Assembly (NCBI GenBank): GCA_028284745.1
Contig: JANQRC010000068.1
Coordinates: 62,001 to 126,000, forward strand
From: Flavobacteriaceae bacterium
Lineage (GTDB): Bacteria; Bacteroidota; Bacteroidia; Flavobacteriales; Flavobacteriaceae
DNA: 64,000 nt
Direction: 5' to 3'
The position numbers and the translations under genes are program-made. Shown one piece after another: positions 52,300-63,300 of the stretch; the stretch's first letter is position 1; every line of letters begins with the position of its first letter. The notes below the pieces were generated by a model. The model searched no databases. It saw only the letters and a program-made list of their open reading frames with translations, and was not told where the DNA came from.

Positions 52300-54015
52300 A
52301 TGGAAACATTACATGGAATTGACATTGCGGTCATTGTCATATACCTCGTCGGAATTATAGTCTACGGTATTTCAAAATCAAAAAGAGGTAGTTCTGAAGA
52401 TTATTTCTTAGGTGGCCGCACCATGACTTGGCCTATCGTTGGTATTGCGTTATTCTCGGCTAACATCTCAAGCTCAACACTTGTTGGTCTAGCTTCTGAT
52501 GCATACCAGACAGACGTAAGTGTATACAATTACGAATGGTTTGCCGTTGTAGTATTGATATTTTTTGCCATATTCTTCTTGCCGTTCTATTTGCGGTCGG
52601 GTGTGTACACCATGCCTGAATTCTTAGAAAGAAGATACGATAGCCGCTCTCGGTATTATTTCTCGTTCATCACCGTGGTAGGTAATGTGCTGGTGGATAC
52701 GGCTGCAGGATTGTATGTGGGGAAGATCGTGCTTACACTGCTATTTCCTGGCTTAGATTCAACATTGATATTGATCATATTGGCAGTTGCGGCGGCGGCT
52801 TATACGATTCCTGGTGGTCTGAACTCTGTGATACAGACAGAGGTGATACAAGCAATCCTGCTCATAGTAGGCTCTTGCTTGCTTACATACTTTGCCTTCG
52901 ACCAACTTGGTGGCGGATGGGGCACTATGATGGACAAGCTAGATGCAATGCTTGCCAATGGCGAGGTGAATTTCGACAACAAAATTGCTGAAGGACAATA
53001 TGTGCCAACAAATGCCGACGAGGTGTTTAGCCTTATCCGTCCCTCAAATGATAAAATTCCATGGTGGTCTTTGCTAACGGGCGTACCTCTGTTAGGGTTT
53101 TACTTCTGGGCAAATAATCAATTCATGGTACAGCGGGTGTTGGGTGCGAAAGATCTGAATCACGGGCGTTGGGGCGCGTTATTTGCGGGCTTGCTAAAGC
53201 TACCTGTGATCTTGATCATGGTAGTGCCAGGCGTATTGGCGTTGATCCTTTTCAAAGGGTTGGACATCTCTTCGTTGAATTATCAACTCACAGACGGATC
53301 GGTTTGCAATGACCTCTCAGACTGTCCGAACCTTACCTATCCGGTGCTACTGTTCCAGCTATTGCCCACGGGTGTCCTCGGCTTGGTGGTTGCAGGATTG
53401 ATGGCAGCCATGATGTCTTCGGTATCGGCCACATTCAACTCTGCCTCTACACTAGTTACGATGGACTTTGTGAACCAACTTCGCCCTGGGCTTACCAGCA
53501 AACAGTTGGTGCGAGTAGGGCAGATCACTACGGTCATTCTCGTGGTGTTGGCCATCCTTTGGGTGCCGTTCATCGAAACCGTAAGTGATTCACTCTGGGA
53601 ATACTTGCAAACGGTAATAGCCTACACGAGCCCACCAGCAGTGGCCACATTCTTGCTAGGGATGTTCTGGAAACGTGCTAACGGCACGGGATCCATAGTT
53701 AGCTTGCTACTCGGGTTTTTCTTGGCCATATTCACCATCTTATCGCAAGTATACGGATGGATCGAGCCTTTAAATGAGATCCATTTCTTGGCCAAGGCCA
53801 CCATACTGTTCTTGATCTGTCTGCTAGTGCACGTGGTAGTGAGCTCGGTTACAGCGCCACCACCGGCAGAGAAGGTAGCTGAGTATACCTACAAGAAGCA
53901 GATGTTTGCAGAAGAGACCGAAGCGTTGAAGGCCTTGCCTTGGTATAAGAACTACAGAAAGTTGGCGATCGTTCTATTGATCGTTACGGCCATTGTCGTT
54001 GGATTCTTCTGGTGA
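52300..54015 (+). CDS. Sodium:solute symporter (SGLT-type sugar transporter)
   Basis: 571 residues, about 14 TM helices, of the SSS/SLC5 family (vSGLT-like). Family parts: DYFLGGRTMTWPIVGIALFS, the RSGVYTMPEFLERRYDSRSR loop, PGGLNSVIQTEVIQAILLIV, NNQFMVQRVLGAKDLNHGRW and SSVSATFNSASTLVTMDFV. Na+ sites appear usual. The gene position between a LacI regulator and sugar enzymes suggests it takes up a mono- or disaccharide. First gene of a five-gene stretch; an MFS permease follows after 21 bp. Confidence 0.9.
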   Translation: METLHGIDIAVIVIYLVGIIVYGISKSKRGSSEDYFLGGRTMTWPIVGIALFSANISSSTLVGLASDAYQTDVSVYNYEWFAVVVLIFFAIFFLPFYLRSGVYTMPEFLERRYDSRSRYYFSFITVVGNVLVDTAAGLYVGKIVLTLLFPGLDSTLILIILAVAAAAYTIPGGLNSVIQTEVIQAILLIVGSCLLTYFAFDQLGGGWGTMMDKLDAMLANGEVNFDNKIAEGQYVPTNADEVFSLIRPSNDKIPWWSLLTGVPLLGFYFWANNQFMVQRVLGAKDLNHGRWGALFAGLLKLPVILIMVVPGVLALILFKGLDISSLNYQLTDGSVCNDLSDCPNLTYPVLLFQLLPTGVLGLVVAGLMAAMMSSVSATFNSASTLVTMDFVNQLRPGLTSKQLVRVGQITTVILVVLAILWVPFIETVSDSLWEYLQTVIAYTSPPAVATFLLGMFWKRANGTGSIVSLLLGFFLAIFTILSQVYGWIEPLNEIHFLAKATILFLICLLVHVVVSSVTAPPPAEKVAEYTYKKQMFAEETEALKALPWYKNYRKLAIVLLIVTAIVVGFFW

Positions 54016-54036
54016 TCTCATCTAGCACAGTCGTAT

Positions 54037-55254
54037 ATGAAGGATCTAGGTATCAAGATATCGCTGTTTCTCAACTACTTCGTATTTGCCATTCTTTTGA
54101 ATAGCGTTGGGATACTGATTCGAAAATCACAAGAAGTATATGCTGTATCAGAATTAGCAGCTAGCTCTTTGGAGTTTTTTAAGGACATGACAATAGCCGT
54201 TGCGTCCTTTGTTATGGGCTCGCTGCTCATGAAGATAGGCTTCAAAAGGGGAATACTTGCTGCATTGACACTTGTTCTTATTGGATGTCTGGCTATGTAT
54301 TTTGGAGATGGGTTTGGATACGTTCAACTTTTATTTGCATGTACTGGTATTTCTTTTGCAATCGTAAAAGTTAGTGTTTACGCGATCATGGGAAAGATTT
54401 CATCCGACGAGAATTCGCTGAAAAGTAATCTGAGTTCAATTGAAGCATTCTTCATGATCGGTATCGCTACTGCATATTTCCTATTTCCTTTGTTCTATAG
54501 TGATTCTGACGCAAGTTCGTGGCTTAGAATATATTTGGTCTTGGCTGGATTGATCTTAGTCACAATTCTAATTGTACTCTTTTCTGATTTGGATACGATT
54601 CAGCAAGACATTCAAAATGTTAGTCTAAAAGACAGCTTAAGAAAGATTTTTGGTCTAATGAAATTACCAATTGTGGCAGTTTTTGCCGTTAGTGCGTTTT
54701 TTTATGTAATGACTGAACAAGGGATAATGTCATGGTTGCCAAGTTTTAATGAAAAAGTATTGCATCTATCCCCAAAGATGAGTGATACTATGGCTGTTAT
54801 TTTAGCCTTGAGTATTGCGCTCGGTAGATATTTAACCAGCTTTTTGGTAAAAAGATCGTCATGGTTATTGATCATTATACCTAGTATTATTCTGGCTGCT
54901 TTGCTGCTGATTCTGGTCTTGCCCAAAGCTCAAGGACTGGAAGTGCAACGTATTAGTGAGTTCTCGCAAATGCCTGTGGTCGCTTTTGTTTTTCCACTGA
55001 TAGGATTATTCTTAGCTCCTATTTATCCATTGATCAATAGTGTGGTTCTAGGAGCGACAGATAAGTCACTGCACACGCCAATGTCTGGCTTACTTACTTT
55101 TTTCTCTGCATTGGGAGGGACATTGGGATCTTTCATGGTTGCTTACCTGTTCAGGACGATTGGAGGAGACAAAGCGTTCTATTTTGCATTGATACCAATG
55201 GCTATTCTTACAGGAACCATATTCTTGTTGAATAGGATCTCCTCTAAAAGATAG
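54037..55254 (+). CDS. MFS sugar permease of low GC
   Basis: 405 residues with 12 TM helices. MFS type, resembling the FucP/sugar-proton symporter branch (LGIKISLFLNYFVFAILLNS, GSLLMKIGFKRGILAALTLV, then SALGGTLGSFMVAYLF). The composition differs from the neighbours: hand count of 360 nt (54361-54720) gives 127 G+C (35%), against 89 of 180 (49%) in the symporter (53161-53340) and 66 of 120 (55%) in the hydrolase (55381-55500). It may therefore have been acquired later than the genes around it. Four bases separate it from the hydrolase gene. Confidence 0.85.
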   Translation: MKDLGIKISLFLNYFVFAILLNSVGILIRKSQEVYAVSELAASSLEFFKDMTIAVASFVMGSLLMKIGFKRGILAALTLVLIGCLAMYFGDGFGYVQLLFACTGISFAIVKVSVYAIMGKISSDENSLKSNLSSIEAFFMIGIATAYFLFPLFYSDSDASSWLRIYLVLAGLILVTILIVLFSDLDTIQQDIQNVSLKDSLRKIFGLMKLPIVAVFAVSAFFYVMTEQGIMSWLPSFNEKVLHLSPKMSDTMAVILALSIALGRYLTSFLVKRSSWLLIIIPSIILAALLLILVLPKAQGLEVQRISEFSQMPVVAFVFPLIGLFLAPIYPLINSVVLGATDKSLHTPMSGLLTFFSALGGTLGSFMVAYLFRTIGGDKAFYFALIPMAILTGTIFLLNRISSKR

Positions 55255-55258
55255 AGAT

Positions 55259-56431
55259 ATGAATCCTTACCAAAGAGCTATTGGGCTACTAAAAAATGTA
55301 TCCACCGAAAAAGGTTTCCTGGCCAGTGCCAACGACATTACCAACTACAGAAGGGTGTGGGCACGCGATGGGGTGATCTGTAGCTTGGCCGCATTGTTAG
55401 ATGGCGACGAAGCATTAGTGCAGACGGCAGCGGCCACACTTGTTACCTTGGCCGACCACCAGCACCAGCTAGGCAACATCCCTTCCAACGTATTGTTCGA
55501 AAAACCACAGACCTTACTGAGCTTTGGCGGATTGGCAGGCAGAGTCGATACGGTCTCATGGTTCATCATCGGGGTGTGCAACTATGTGCTATTGACCAAC
55601 GATATCAATTTTGCGGAGATACATAAAGAACATCTCAACAAAGGACTCAGCCTCATGGAAGCATGGGAATTCAACAACAATCATCTCATGTATGTGCCAC
55701 GTTCTGGCAATTGGGCAGACGAGTATATCACAGAAGGTTACATTTTATATGACCAACTGTTGCGCCTTTGGGCTTTGCGATGCTATCAACAAGTATTCCC
55801 CTCACAGCAAATAGAAGACAAGATCGAGGACATAGAACAGAAGGTACTGGATAACTACCGAAAGAAGGAAACAATAGACAACCCATACCATCCCAGGGCA
55901 TACAGGCGATTGCGGCAAGAGGGATACTGGGTCGCTTCCTTCAGCCCTTCAGGATATCAGGAACAGTTTGATGCACTGGCTAATGCTTTAAGTATATTGC
56001 TGGGTCTGGACAATGAAAATAATTTTTCAAGCGAAGTGATCTCCTATGCCGAAACGCTTCGTGCATCCTTAAAACTGAATCTTTTGCCTGCCTTCTGGCC
56101 TCCTATCACTGAAGAAGATGCGGATTGGAGTCTGTTGGAGAACAATTGCAAGTACGAGTTCAGAAATATTCCCTACGAATTTCACAACGGTGGTACTTGG
56201 CAGATGGTCAATGGCTTTTATGGGGCCGGATTGTGTGCCTATGGCAAGACAGAGGCCGCAAAAGAAGTACTTCAACAGATACATCGACTCAACCAAGCGG
56301 AAGACTGGGCATTCTATGAAAACTTCAATACCAAGACAGGAGGAGCGACCGGTGTGCCGCATTGCGCGTGGAGCGCAGCAGGGGCCGTGATCCTTCAACA
56401 ATACCTCAACGGCAAAAAATTAATGATATGA
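55259..56431 (+). CDS. GH100 / amylo-1,6-glucosidase-like hydrolase, probable invertase
   Basis: 390 residues of an (alpha/alpha)6-barrel hydrolase. Stretches such as RRVWARDGVICSLAALLDG, LGNIPSNV, GGLAGRVDTVSWFIIGVCN, SGNWADEYITEGYILYDQLL and GVPHCAWSAAGAVIL correspond to the barrel core of neutral/alkaline invertases (GH100) and of glycogen-debranching glucosidases. The neighbours (LacI regulator, sugar permeases, PfkB kinase) favour sucrose cleavage to glucose and fructose, with phosphorylation by the kinase. No signal peptide: a cytoplasmic enzyme. Its stop overlaps the kinase start (ATGA). Confidence 0.72.
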   Translation: MNPYQRAIGLLKNVSTEKGFLASANDITNYRRVWARDGVICSLAALLDGDEALVQTAAATLVTLADHQHQLGNIPSNVLFEKPQTLLSFGGLAGRVDTVSWFIIGVCNYVLLTNDINFAEIHKEHLNKGLSLMEAWEFNNNHLMYVPRSGNWADEYITEGYILYDQLLRLWALRCYQQVFPSQQIEDKIEDIEQKVLDNYRKKETIDNPYHPRAYRRLRQEGYWVASFSPSGYQEQFDALANALSILLGLDNENNFSSEVISYAETLRASLKLNLLPAFWPPITEEDADWSLLENNCKYEFRNIPYEFHNGGTWQMVNGFYGAGLCAYGKTEAAKEVLQQIHRLNQAEDWAFYENFNTKTGGATGVPHCAWSAAGAVILQQYLNGKKLMI

Positions 56432-57369
56432 CCGATAATCAAATAGATATATTGTGTGTGGGAGAGATCCTGATCGATTTTATTGGACATCAGATGGACA
56501 AGCCCATTCACGGGACCAAAGACTATCATCGCTATCTTGGTGGCTCACCTACCAACGTGGCCATGAATATGGCCAGGTTAGGGATGCAAACCTCGATGGT
56601 CGCATCAGTAGGCAAAGATGGTTTCGGAGTATATGTAAAGGACAAATTGAAGCTGGCAGGCATCAATACTTCCTACCTGCGAAGCCTACAGAGTACACCT
56701 ACTTCTGTCATTTTTGTGTCCAGAACAACGGGCACCCCAGACTTCATACCATACCGAGAAGCAGATTGCCAGATCGTTTCGGACCAACTACCCGACGAGT
56801 TGCTACAACGTACCAAGATCTTCCATACCTCTTGTTTTGCACTTAGCAGAGAACCAGCGAGAAGTACAATTTTGGCAAAAGCAAAAAAGATCAAAGAGAT
56901 GGGCGGCAAAGTAAGCATCGACATCAATTATTCGGAGCGTATCTGGCCCGATAGGACCATGGCCATAGAAGCGATCAGGTCGTATTGCCAATTAGATCCT
57001 TTGGTAAAGATCAGCGAGGATGATATGGCCAGACTCTTCAACAAGCAACCCACGCATCAGGAGATCTTCGATTTTTTTCACGGTATTGGGGTGCATGTTG
57101 TTTGCCTTACCTTAGGGAGTCAAGGGGTCAAGCTCTCGCAAAAGGGAAGAGAGCAGATCACGCTTCCTGCTGTGAAGATCGAAAAGGTAATGGATGCAAC
57201 AGGCGCAGGTGATGCCTTCTGGTCTGGATTCCTGTTTGCGTACTTGAGAGAGAAACCCATGGAAAAATGCTTGAAAACAGCATTGATGCTGGCGGCATTA
57301 AAGCTTCAAAACGTAGGTCGCTTGCCCGAAAACGTTGACGTGCTATCAGAATTGTTGAAGATAGGTTAG
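56428..57369 (+). CDS. PfkB-family carbohydrate kinase, probable fructokinase
   Basis: 313 residues from the ATG at 56428, which overlaps the hydrolase stop by 4 bp; the frame is open upstream, but only this start gives the conserved DILCVGEILIDFIG. PfkB signatures 1 and 2 are intact: GGSPTNVAMNMARLGMQTSM and DATGAGDAFWSGF, with the catalytic Asp in GDAF. In the context of an invertase-like hydrolase it probably phosphorylates fructose; sequence alone does not exclude other sugars, such as keto-deoxy-gluconate type substrates. Last gene of the sugar locus. Confidence 0.85.
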   Translation: MTDNQIDILCVGEILIDFIGHQMDKPIHGTKDYHRYLGGSPTNVAMNMARLGMQTSMVASVGKDGFGVYVKDKLKLAGINTSYLRSLQSTPTSVIFVSRTTGTPDFIPYREADCQIVSDQLPDELLQRTKIFHTSCFALSREPARSTILAKAKKIKEMGGKVSIDINYSERIWPDRTMAIEAIRSYCQLDPLVKISEDDMARLFNKQPTHQEIFDFFHGIGVHVVCLTLGSQGVKLSQKGREQITLPAVKIEKVMDATGAGDAFWSGFLFAYLREKPMEKCLKTALMLAALKLQNVGRLPENVDVLSELLKIG

Positions 57370-57375
57370 CAATCC

Positions 57376-57406
57376 TGTGGTAATACATCAAACCTTCCTA
57401 CCTTTG
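57376..57406 (+). promoter_or_regulatory. Promoter of maeB
   Basis: TGTG (57376-57379), 19 bp spacer, TACCTTTG (57399-57406); near-match to the Bacteroidota consensus, ending 22 bp before the ATG. Confidence 0.5.
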
Positions 57407-57428
57407 TTCACGCAATAACCAACTCATC

Positions 57429-59714
57429 ATGGCCAAAGACAAATTTCGCCGCGAGGCACTCATCTACCACGCCAAACCGCAACCCGGCAAGATAAAGATC
57501 GTTCCCACCAAGCGCTATGCGACCCAGAGAGACCTTTCACTTGCATATTCTCCGGGGGTGGCAGCACCTTGTTTGGAGATTGAAAAAGATAAGAGCAACG
57601 TATATAAGTATACTGCCAAAGGAAACATTGTTGCAGTCATCAGTAACGGAACGGCTGTGCTGGGATTGGGAGATATTGGTCCAGAGGCGTCCAAGCCAGT
57701 AATGGAAGGAAAAAGCTTGCTCTTCAAGATCTTTGCGGATATTGATGGAATGGACATCGAGGTGGATACCAAAGACGTAGATGCCTTTATTGAGACAGTG
57801 AAGAACATTGCACCTACATTTGGTGGCATCAACCTAGAAGATATCAAGGCTCCCGAAGCTTTTGAGATAGAGCGTAGGCTAAAAGAAGAGCTAGACATCC
57901 CTGTGATGCACGATGATCAGCACGGTACGGCCATAATCTCGGCAGCAGCATTGCTAAATGCATTGGAAATAGCCGACAAAAAGATCGAAGAAGTGAAGAT
58001 CGTAGTAAGTGGCGCAGGTGCAGCAGCAGTTTCCTGTACACGACTTTATAAGGCCTTTGGTGCGAACGGGAAGAACATTGTGATGCTTGATAGCAAAGGG
58101 GTCATCCGAAGTGATCGCGAGAATTTGACACCTCAAAAAGCTGAGTTTGCCTCCGATAGAAAGATAGATACCTTAGAGGAAGCTATGGTGGATGCAGATG
58201 TGTTCATTGGCCTTTCCATAGCAGATATCGTGTCACCCGAAATGTTGACCTCCATGGCAAAGGACCCGATCGTTTTTGCCATGGCCAATCCAGATCCTGA
58301 GATAAGCTATAACCTGGCATGTAAGACACGTGGCGACTTGATCATGGCCACGGGCCGATCAGACCATCCTAACCAAGTGAATAACGTACTTGGATTTCCG
58401 TTCATCTTTAGAGGCGCATTGGATGTGAGAGCAACAGCTATCAATGAAGAGATGAAAATGGCCGCGGTACGTGCATTGGCCGAATTGGCAAAGCAGAATG
58501 TGCCCGAACAGGTAAACATTGCCTATGGCGAAACACGTTTGGCCTTTGGTAAGGATTACATCATTCCGAAACCATTCGACCCAAGGCTTATTGCCGAAAT
58601 ACCTCCGGCTGTTGCTAAAGCAGCAATGGACTCAGGAGTTGCTACCGAACCAATAGAGGATTGGGATAAGTATAAGGAAGAGTTGCTGCAGCGACTTGGT
58701 GCAGACAATAAGATCGTTCGCCTGATACACAACCGCGCAAAGACCGACCCAAAGCGAGTTGTCTTTGCTGAGGCCGACCAGCTGGATGTGTTGAAAGCTG
58801 CACAGTTTGTCCATGAAGAAGGTATTGCTTATCCAATACTTTTAGGGCGCGAAGAGCGTATCAAAGCGTTGATGGAAGAAATAGACTTTTCCGGAGATTG
58901 CCCGATATTAGACCCTAAAACAGACAAACAGCAAGAGAAAAAGGACCAGTATGCTCAAATATATTGGCAATCCAGAAAGCGCCGTGGTGTTACCTTGTAT
59001 GATGCGCAAAGCAAAATGCGCGAACGCAATTACTTCGGGGCTATGATGGTAAATTCGGGAGATGCAGATGCCATGATCTCTGGATACTCTCGAAATTACC
59101 CAACCGTGGTCAAGCCATTGCTAGAACTCATAGGCAAAGCACCAGGAGTCAATAAAGTAGCCACGGCAAACCTAATGATCACAGAACAAGGCCCCTTATT
59201 TCTGGCAGATACCTCGATCAACATAGACCCATCTTCAAAAGAGTTAGCTAAGATCGCCCACATGGCGTCGTCGGTGGTTCGCATGTTTGGTGTAGAGCCC
59301 GTAGTGGCAATGCTCTCGTATGCTAACTTCGGGTCATCAGATAGTGAAAGGGCCAGCAAGGTAAGAGGTGCCGTATCGTATCTGCATAGATATTACCCCG
59401 ACCTTTTGGTAGATGGTGAGTTACAGGCAGATTTTGCCCTGAACGGAAAAATGCAGCGCGAGATATTCCCACATTCTAAGCTAGCTGGCAGAAAAGTGAA
59501 TACCCTTATCTTCCCAAATTTGGATGCAGCCAACATCACCTACAAACTTATGAAAGAGCTCAACAAAGCTGACTCTATTGGCCCTATAATGTTAGGAATG
59601 AACAAGGCCGTACACGTACTACAATTGGGAGCAAGTGTCGATGAGATCATCAATATGACTGCTGTTGCTGTGATCGACGCCCAAAAAAGGGCAAAAGTTA
59701 AGGAATCGATTTAG
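57429..59714 (+). CDS. maeB: NADP-dependent malic enzyme with phosphotransacetylase-like domain
   Basis: 761 residues, the size of MaeB. The N-terminal part (1-430) is the malic enzyme: [52 protein letters not shown] (written here as in the sequence, [12 protein letters not shown]), the NAD(P) fold [20 protein letters not shown] and NPDPEI. The C-terminal part (430-761) is a phosphate-acetyl/butaryltransferase fold with [20 protein letters not shown] and [18 protein letters not shown], which in MaeB is regulatory (acetyl-CoA) rather than catalytic. It makes pyruvate and NADPH from malate. Transcribed from its own promoter; ruvA follows after 40 bp. Confidence 0.95.
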   Translation: MAKDKFRREALIYHAKPQPGKIKIVPTKRYATQRDLSLAYSPGVAAPCLEIEKDKSNVYKYTAKGNIVAVISNGTAVLGLGDIGPEASKPVMEGKSLLFKIFADIDGMDIEVDTKDVDAFIETVKNIAPTFGGINLEDIKAPEAFEIERRLKEELDIPVMHDDQHGTAIISAAALLNALEIADKKIEEVKIVVSGAGAAAVSCTRLYKAFGANGKNIVMLDSKGVIRSDRENLTPQKAEFASDRKIDTLEEAMVDADVFIGLSIADIVSPEMLTSMAKDPIVFAMANPDPEISYNLACKTRGDLIMATGRSDHPNQVNNVLGFPFIFRGALDVRATAINEEMKMAAVRALAELAKQNVPEQVNIAYGETRLAFGKDYIIPKPFDPRLIAEIPPAVAKAAMDSGVATEPIEDWDKYKEELLQRLGADNKIVRLIHNRAKTDPKRVVFAEADQLDVLKAAQFVHEEGIAYPILLGREERIKALMEEIDFSGDCPILDPKTDKQQEKKDQYAQIYWQSRKRRGVTLYDAQSKMRERNYFGAMMVNSGDADAMISGYSRNYPTVVKPLLELIGKAPGVNKVATANLMITEQGPLFLADTSINIDPSSKELAKIAHMASSVVRMFGVEPVVAMLSYANFGSSDSERASKVRGAVSYLHRYYPDLLVDGELQADFALNGKMQREIFPHSKLAGRKVNTLIFPNLDAANITYKLMKELNKADSIGPIMLGMNKAVHVLQLGASVDEIINMTAVAVIDAQKRAKVKESI

Positions 59715-59754
59715 TGGAAATCACTACATTTACGCCTTAACTTTCTTTTTGTAG

Positions 59755-60336
59755 ATGATCACGCACATCCAGGGAAGACTTGTTGAAAAAAATCCAACTG
59801 AGGTAGTCATTGATTGCAATGGTGTAGGCTATTGGGTCAACATTTCCTTGAACACCTTTTCGCAGATAGGAAACGAAGAAAATGTCAAGCTTTTCACGCA
59901 CTTGCTCGTCAGGGAAGATTCGCACACACTTTATGGGTTTAAGCAACGCTCAGAAAGAGAGATGTTCCGTTTGCTGATCTCTGTTTCGGGTGTTGGGGCT
60001 AGTACAGCTAGGACAATGTTGTCCTCACTGGCGCCTGCCGAGATCCGAGATGCCATCGTTGCAGAAGACGTGGCTACGATACAAAGCGTGAAAGGCATCG
60101 GAGGAAAAACTGCCCAACGCGTCATCTTAGACCTCCGTGACAAGGTGTTAAAGATCTACGATTTGGATGAAATTCCTGTAAAGGCAAGCAATACCAATAA
60201 GGATGAGGCGTTATCTGCATTAGAAGTGCTCGGATTCAACAAAAAGCAATCCGAAAAAGTGGTAGACAAGATCCTTAAAGACACCCCAGAAGCAGCCGTT
60301 GAAGACATCATAAAGGGTGCGCTTAAAAATCTATGA
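59755..60336 (+). CDS. ruvA: Holliday junction DNA-binding protein RuvA
   Basis: 193 residues. The N-terminal OB-fold (MITHIQGRLVEKNPTEVVID), two helix-hairpin-helix motifs (LLISVSGVGASTARTML and QSVKGIGGKTAQRVILDL) and the C-terminal domain that contacts RuvB (ALSALEVLGFNKKQSEKVV) are all present. It holds the Holliday junction as a tetramer while RuvB pumps DNA. It is separated from its partner ruvB by 10 kb, and sprA follows after 7 bp. Confidence 0.96.
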   Translation: MITHIQGRLVEKNPTEVVIDCNGVGYWVNISLNTFSQIGNEENVKLFTHLLVREDSHTLYGFKQRSEREMFRLLISVSGVGASTARTMLSSLAPAEIRDAIVAEDVATIQSVKGIGGKTAQRVILDLRDKVLKIYDLDEIPVKASNTNKDEALSALEVLGFNKKQSEKVVDKILKDTPEAAVEDIIKGALKNL

Positions 60337-60343
60337 TTTAAGT

Positions 60344-63300
60344 TTGAAGACAACTAACTGCGCTATAAACAAAATACTTAGAATACCTAGCCTCATCCTG
60401 CTGATGATGAGCACTACACTAGTGCTTGCCCAAGAAGAGACCCCGCAGGATTCCACCAAAACAGGTGCTGTTCTCGGTTCTGTGAAACTGAAAGACCCCG
60501 CTAGCATCGTTTCAAAATACGAATACGACCCATCGCTAGATAAATATATCTATACAGAGAAGGTGGGCGAGTTCGATATCAAGTACCCTTTGATACTTTC
60601 ACCAGAAGAATTTCAAGACTTGATCCTGAAAGAGAACATGCAAGCCTATTTCAAAGAAAAGGTCGATGCCATCTCCGGGAAAAAGTCAGGTACCGAACAA
60701 CAACAGAAGAATTTGCTCCCCGAATTCTATGTGAACTCGGGATTTTTTGAGACGATCTTCGGTGGAAACACGATCGAGGTGATTCCACAAGGGTCAGTGG
60801 CCATCGACCTGGGAGTCCGTTTCACGAAGAACGACAATCCCTCACTCTCTCCAAGAAACCGTACCAACCTGGGCTTCGATTTCGATCAACGGATCAGCCT
60901 GAGCCTTTTGGGTAAAGTAGGCGAGCGCTTGCAAGTAACTGCCAATTACGATACAGAATCCACATTCCAGTTTCAGAACCTATTGAAGTTGGAATACACA
61001 CCGACCGAAGATGATATCCTACAAAAGATAGAGATCGGTAATGTGGCGATGCCCATCAATAGCTCATTGATCACCGGGGCACAGAGCTTGTTTGGCGTGA
61101 AAACACAATTTCAATTTGGCAATACAACGATCACAGGGGTTTTTTCAGAACAAAGGTCAGATACGCGTTCTGTCACAGCGCAAGGCGGTGGCACACTTGA
61201 AGAGTTTGAGCTTTTCGCTTTGGATTATGACGAGGACCGCCACTTTTTCTTGGCGCAATATTTCAGAGACATTTATGACAATTCCTTAGAGTTCTATCCG
61301 TATATCAACTCTCCCATTCAGATCACCCGTATCGAAGTATGGGTCACCAACCGTGGTGCTGGCACGCAGAACATACGCAATATCGTGGCACTACAGGATC
61401 TGGGTGAGGCTGACCCAGCTAACACAGACTACGATGTGCAAGTGGCAGGCTTCACCACGGCAGGCTCCACCAATGCCTTCCCCGATAATGGAAACAATAT
61501 CATGAATCCAGAGTTGGTAGCTACTGGAGGCGGATTATTTAACCAAAGCATAAGGGATATCGCCACTGTGGCAAACGGTTTTGACCAAGGCATCCCAAGA
61601 GAAGGCTTTGACTATGCAGTGATGGAATCTGCGAGAAAGCTAGAACAAGGCAGAGACTACACATTGAATACGCAGTTAGGATATATTTCTTTGAACCAAC
61701 GCTTGCAAAATGATGAGGTGATCGCAGTGGCATTCCAATACACAGCAGGAGGTCGGGTCTTTCAAGTTGGGGAGTTTGCGAATGATGGTGTCAATGCTAC
61801 CGAAACAGAGACGAACCCAAGTGGTGAGGTTACGCAGATCAACAATCAGGCACTGGTGATGAAGATGTTAAAAAGTAGTATTACTAGCGTTGAGCGCCCC
61901 GTATGGGACCTGATGATGAAGAACATCTATGCCATTCCCGGAGGGTTTCAATTGAGTCAAGAAGATTTCAGGTTGAATATCCTCTATTCAGACCCTTCAC
62001 CCATCAACTACATAACTCCCGTCGGAAACACGAACTTTGCTGAGACTTCTAGAATACAAGCCGATGAACCATTGCTCGTAGGATTTAATATGGATAGATT
62101 AAATATCTATAATGACCCGCAGCAAGGGGGTGATGGCTTCTTCGATTTCATCCCAGGGATCACAGTAGACCAGCAAAACGGATTGATCATTTTCACCGCT
62201 GTGGAACCCTTTGGTGAATATCTCTTCGATCAGCTGTCTACCAACCCAAATGCTCCACCAGAAAATTATGATTTCCCAGAAACCGGAACAGGTGATCCCT
62301 ACAATGATAACCAGACCCAGTATGTCTTTCGCAACATGTATGCATTGACAAAGGCCGCTGCCCTGGAAGACAGCGAGCAGAACAAATTCCAGCTGAAAGG
62401 TCGTTTCAAATCTACAGGCGGTCAAGGCATTCCGATTGGTGCTTTCAATGTGCCTAGGGGCTCAGTGCGCGTTACCGCTGGCGGTCGTGTGTTACAAGAG
62501 GGAGTCGATTATACGGTGAATTATCAGATAGGACGCGTGATCATCATTGATGAGGCCCTCAAAGCATCTAACATCCCTATTGAAGTCTCCGTAGAGAACC
62601 AATCCATCTTCGGGCAACAGAACAAGCGCTTTTCGGGTATTGATGTCGAACATCGATTCAATGACAACTTCATTATCGGGGCTACTTTCCTAAACCTCAA
62701 TGAGCGTCCACTGACACAAAAGGCCAATTATGGAGTAGAGCCGGTGAACAATACCATGTGGGGCCTTCGTGGAAATTATTCAACTGAGGTGCCTTTTCTG
62801 ACCAGAATGGTCAACAAGTTACCGAACATAGATACCGATGTACCCTCTAACGTGTCCATACGAGGTGAATTCGCCTATCTACAAGCAGGAACGTCCAAGA
62901 ATGCAGATTTTCAAGGCGAGGCAACCTCTTATGTAGATGATTTTGAAGGTTCGCAGACCACTATCGACATGAAGGCTCCTTTGTCTTGGACATTAGCCTC
63001 TGTGCCTGAAGAAGTGCCTGGTGGTGAATTGAATAATGGCGACTTGGGTGTTGGGTTCAATAGAGCAAAACTGGCCTGGTATACCATCGACCCCGTTTTC
63101 TATTCCGGGCAACGGCCTTCCGGGATTTCAGATGATGACATCTCTACGAACGAAACGCGAAGGATCTTCATTAACGAGATCTTTCCACAGCAGGATATTG
63201 TTCAGGGGCAGACCACGATCCAGAATACATTGGACCTAGCGTATTATCCAGAAGAAAGGGGACCATACAACAACAACACGCAAACTCAGTTTGACGCAAA

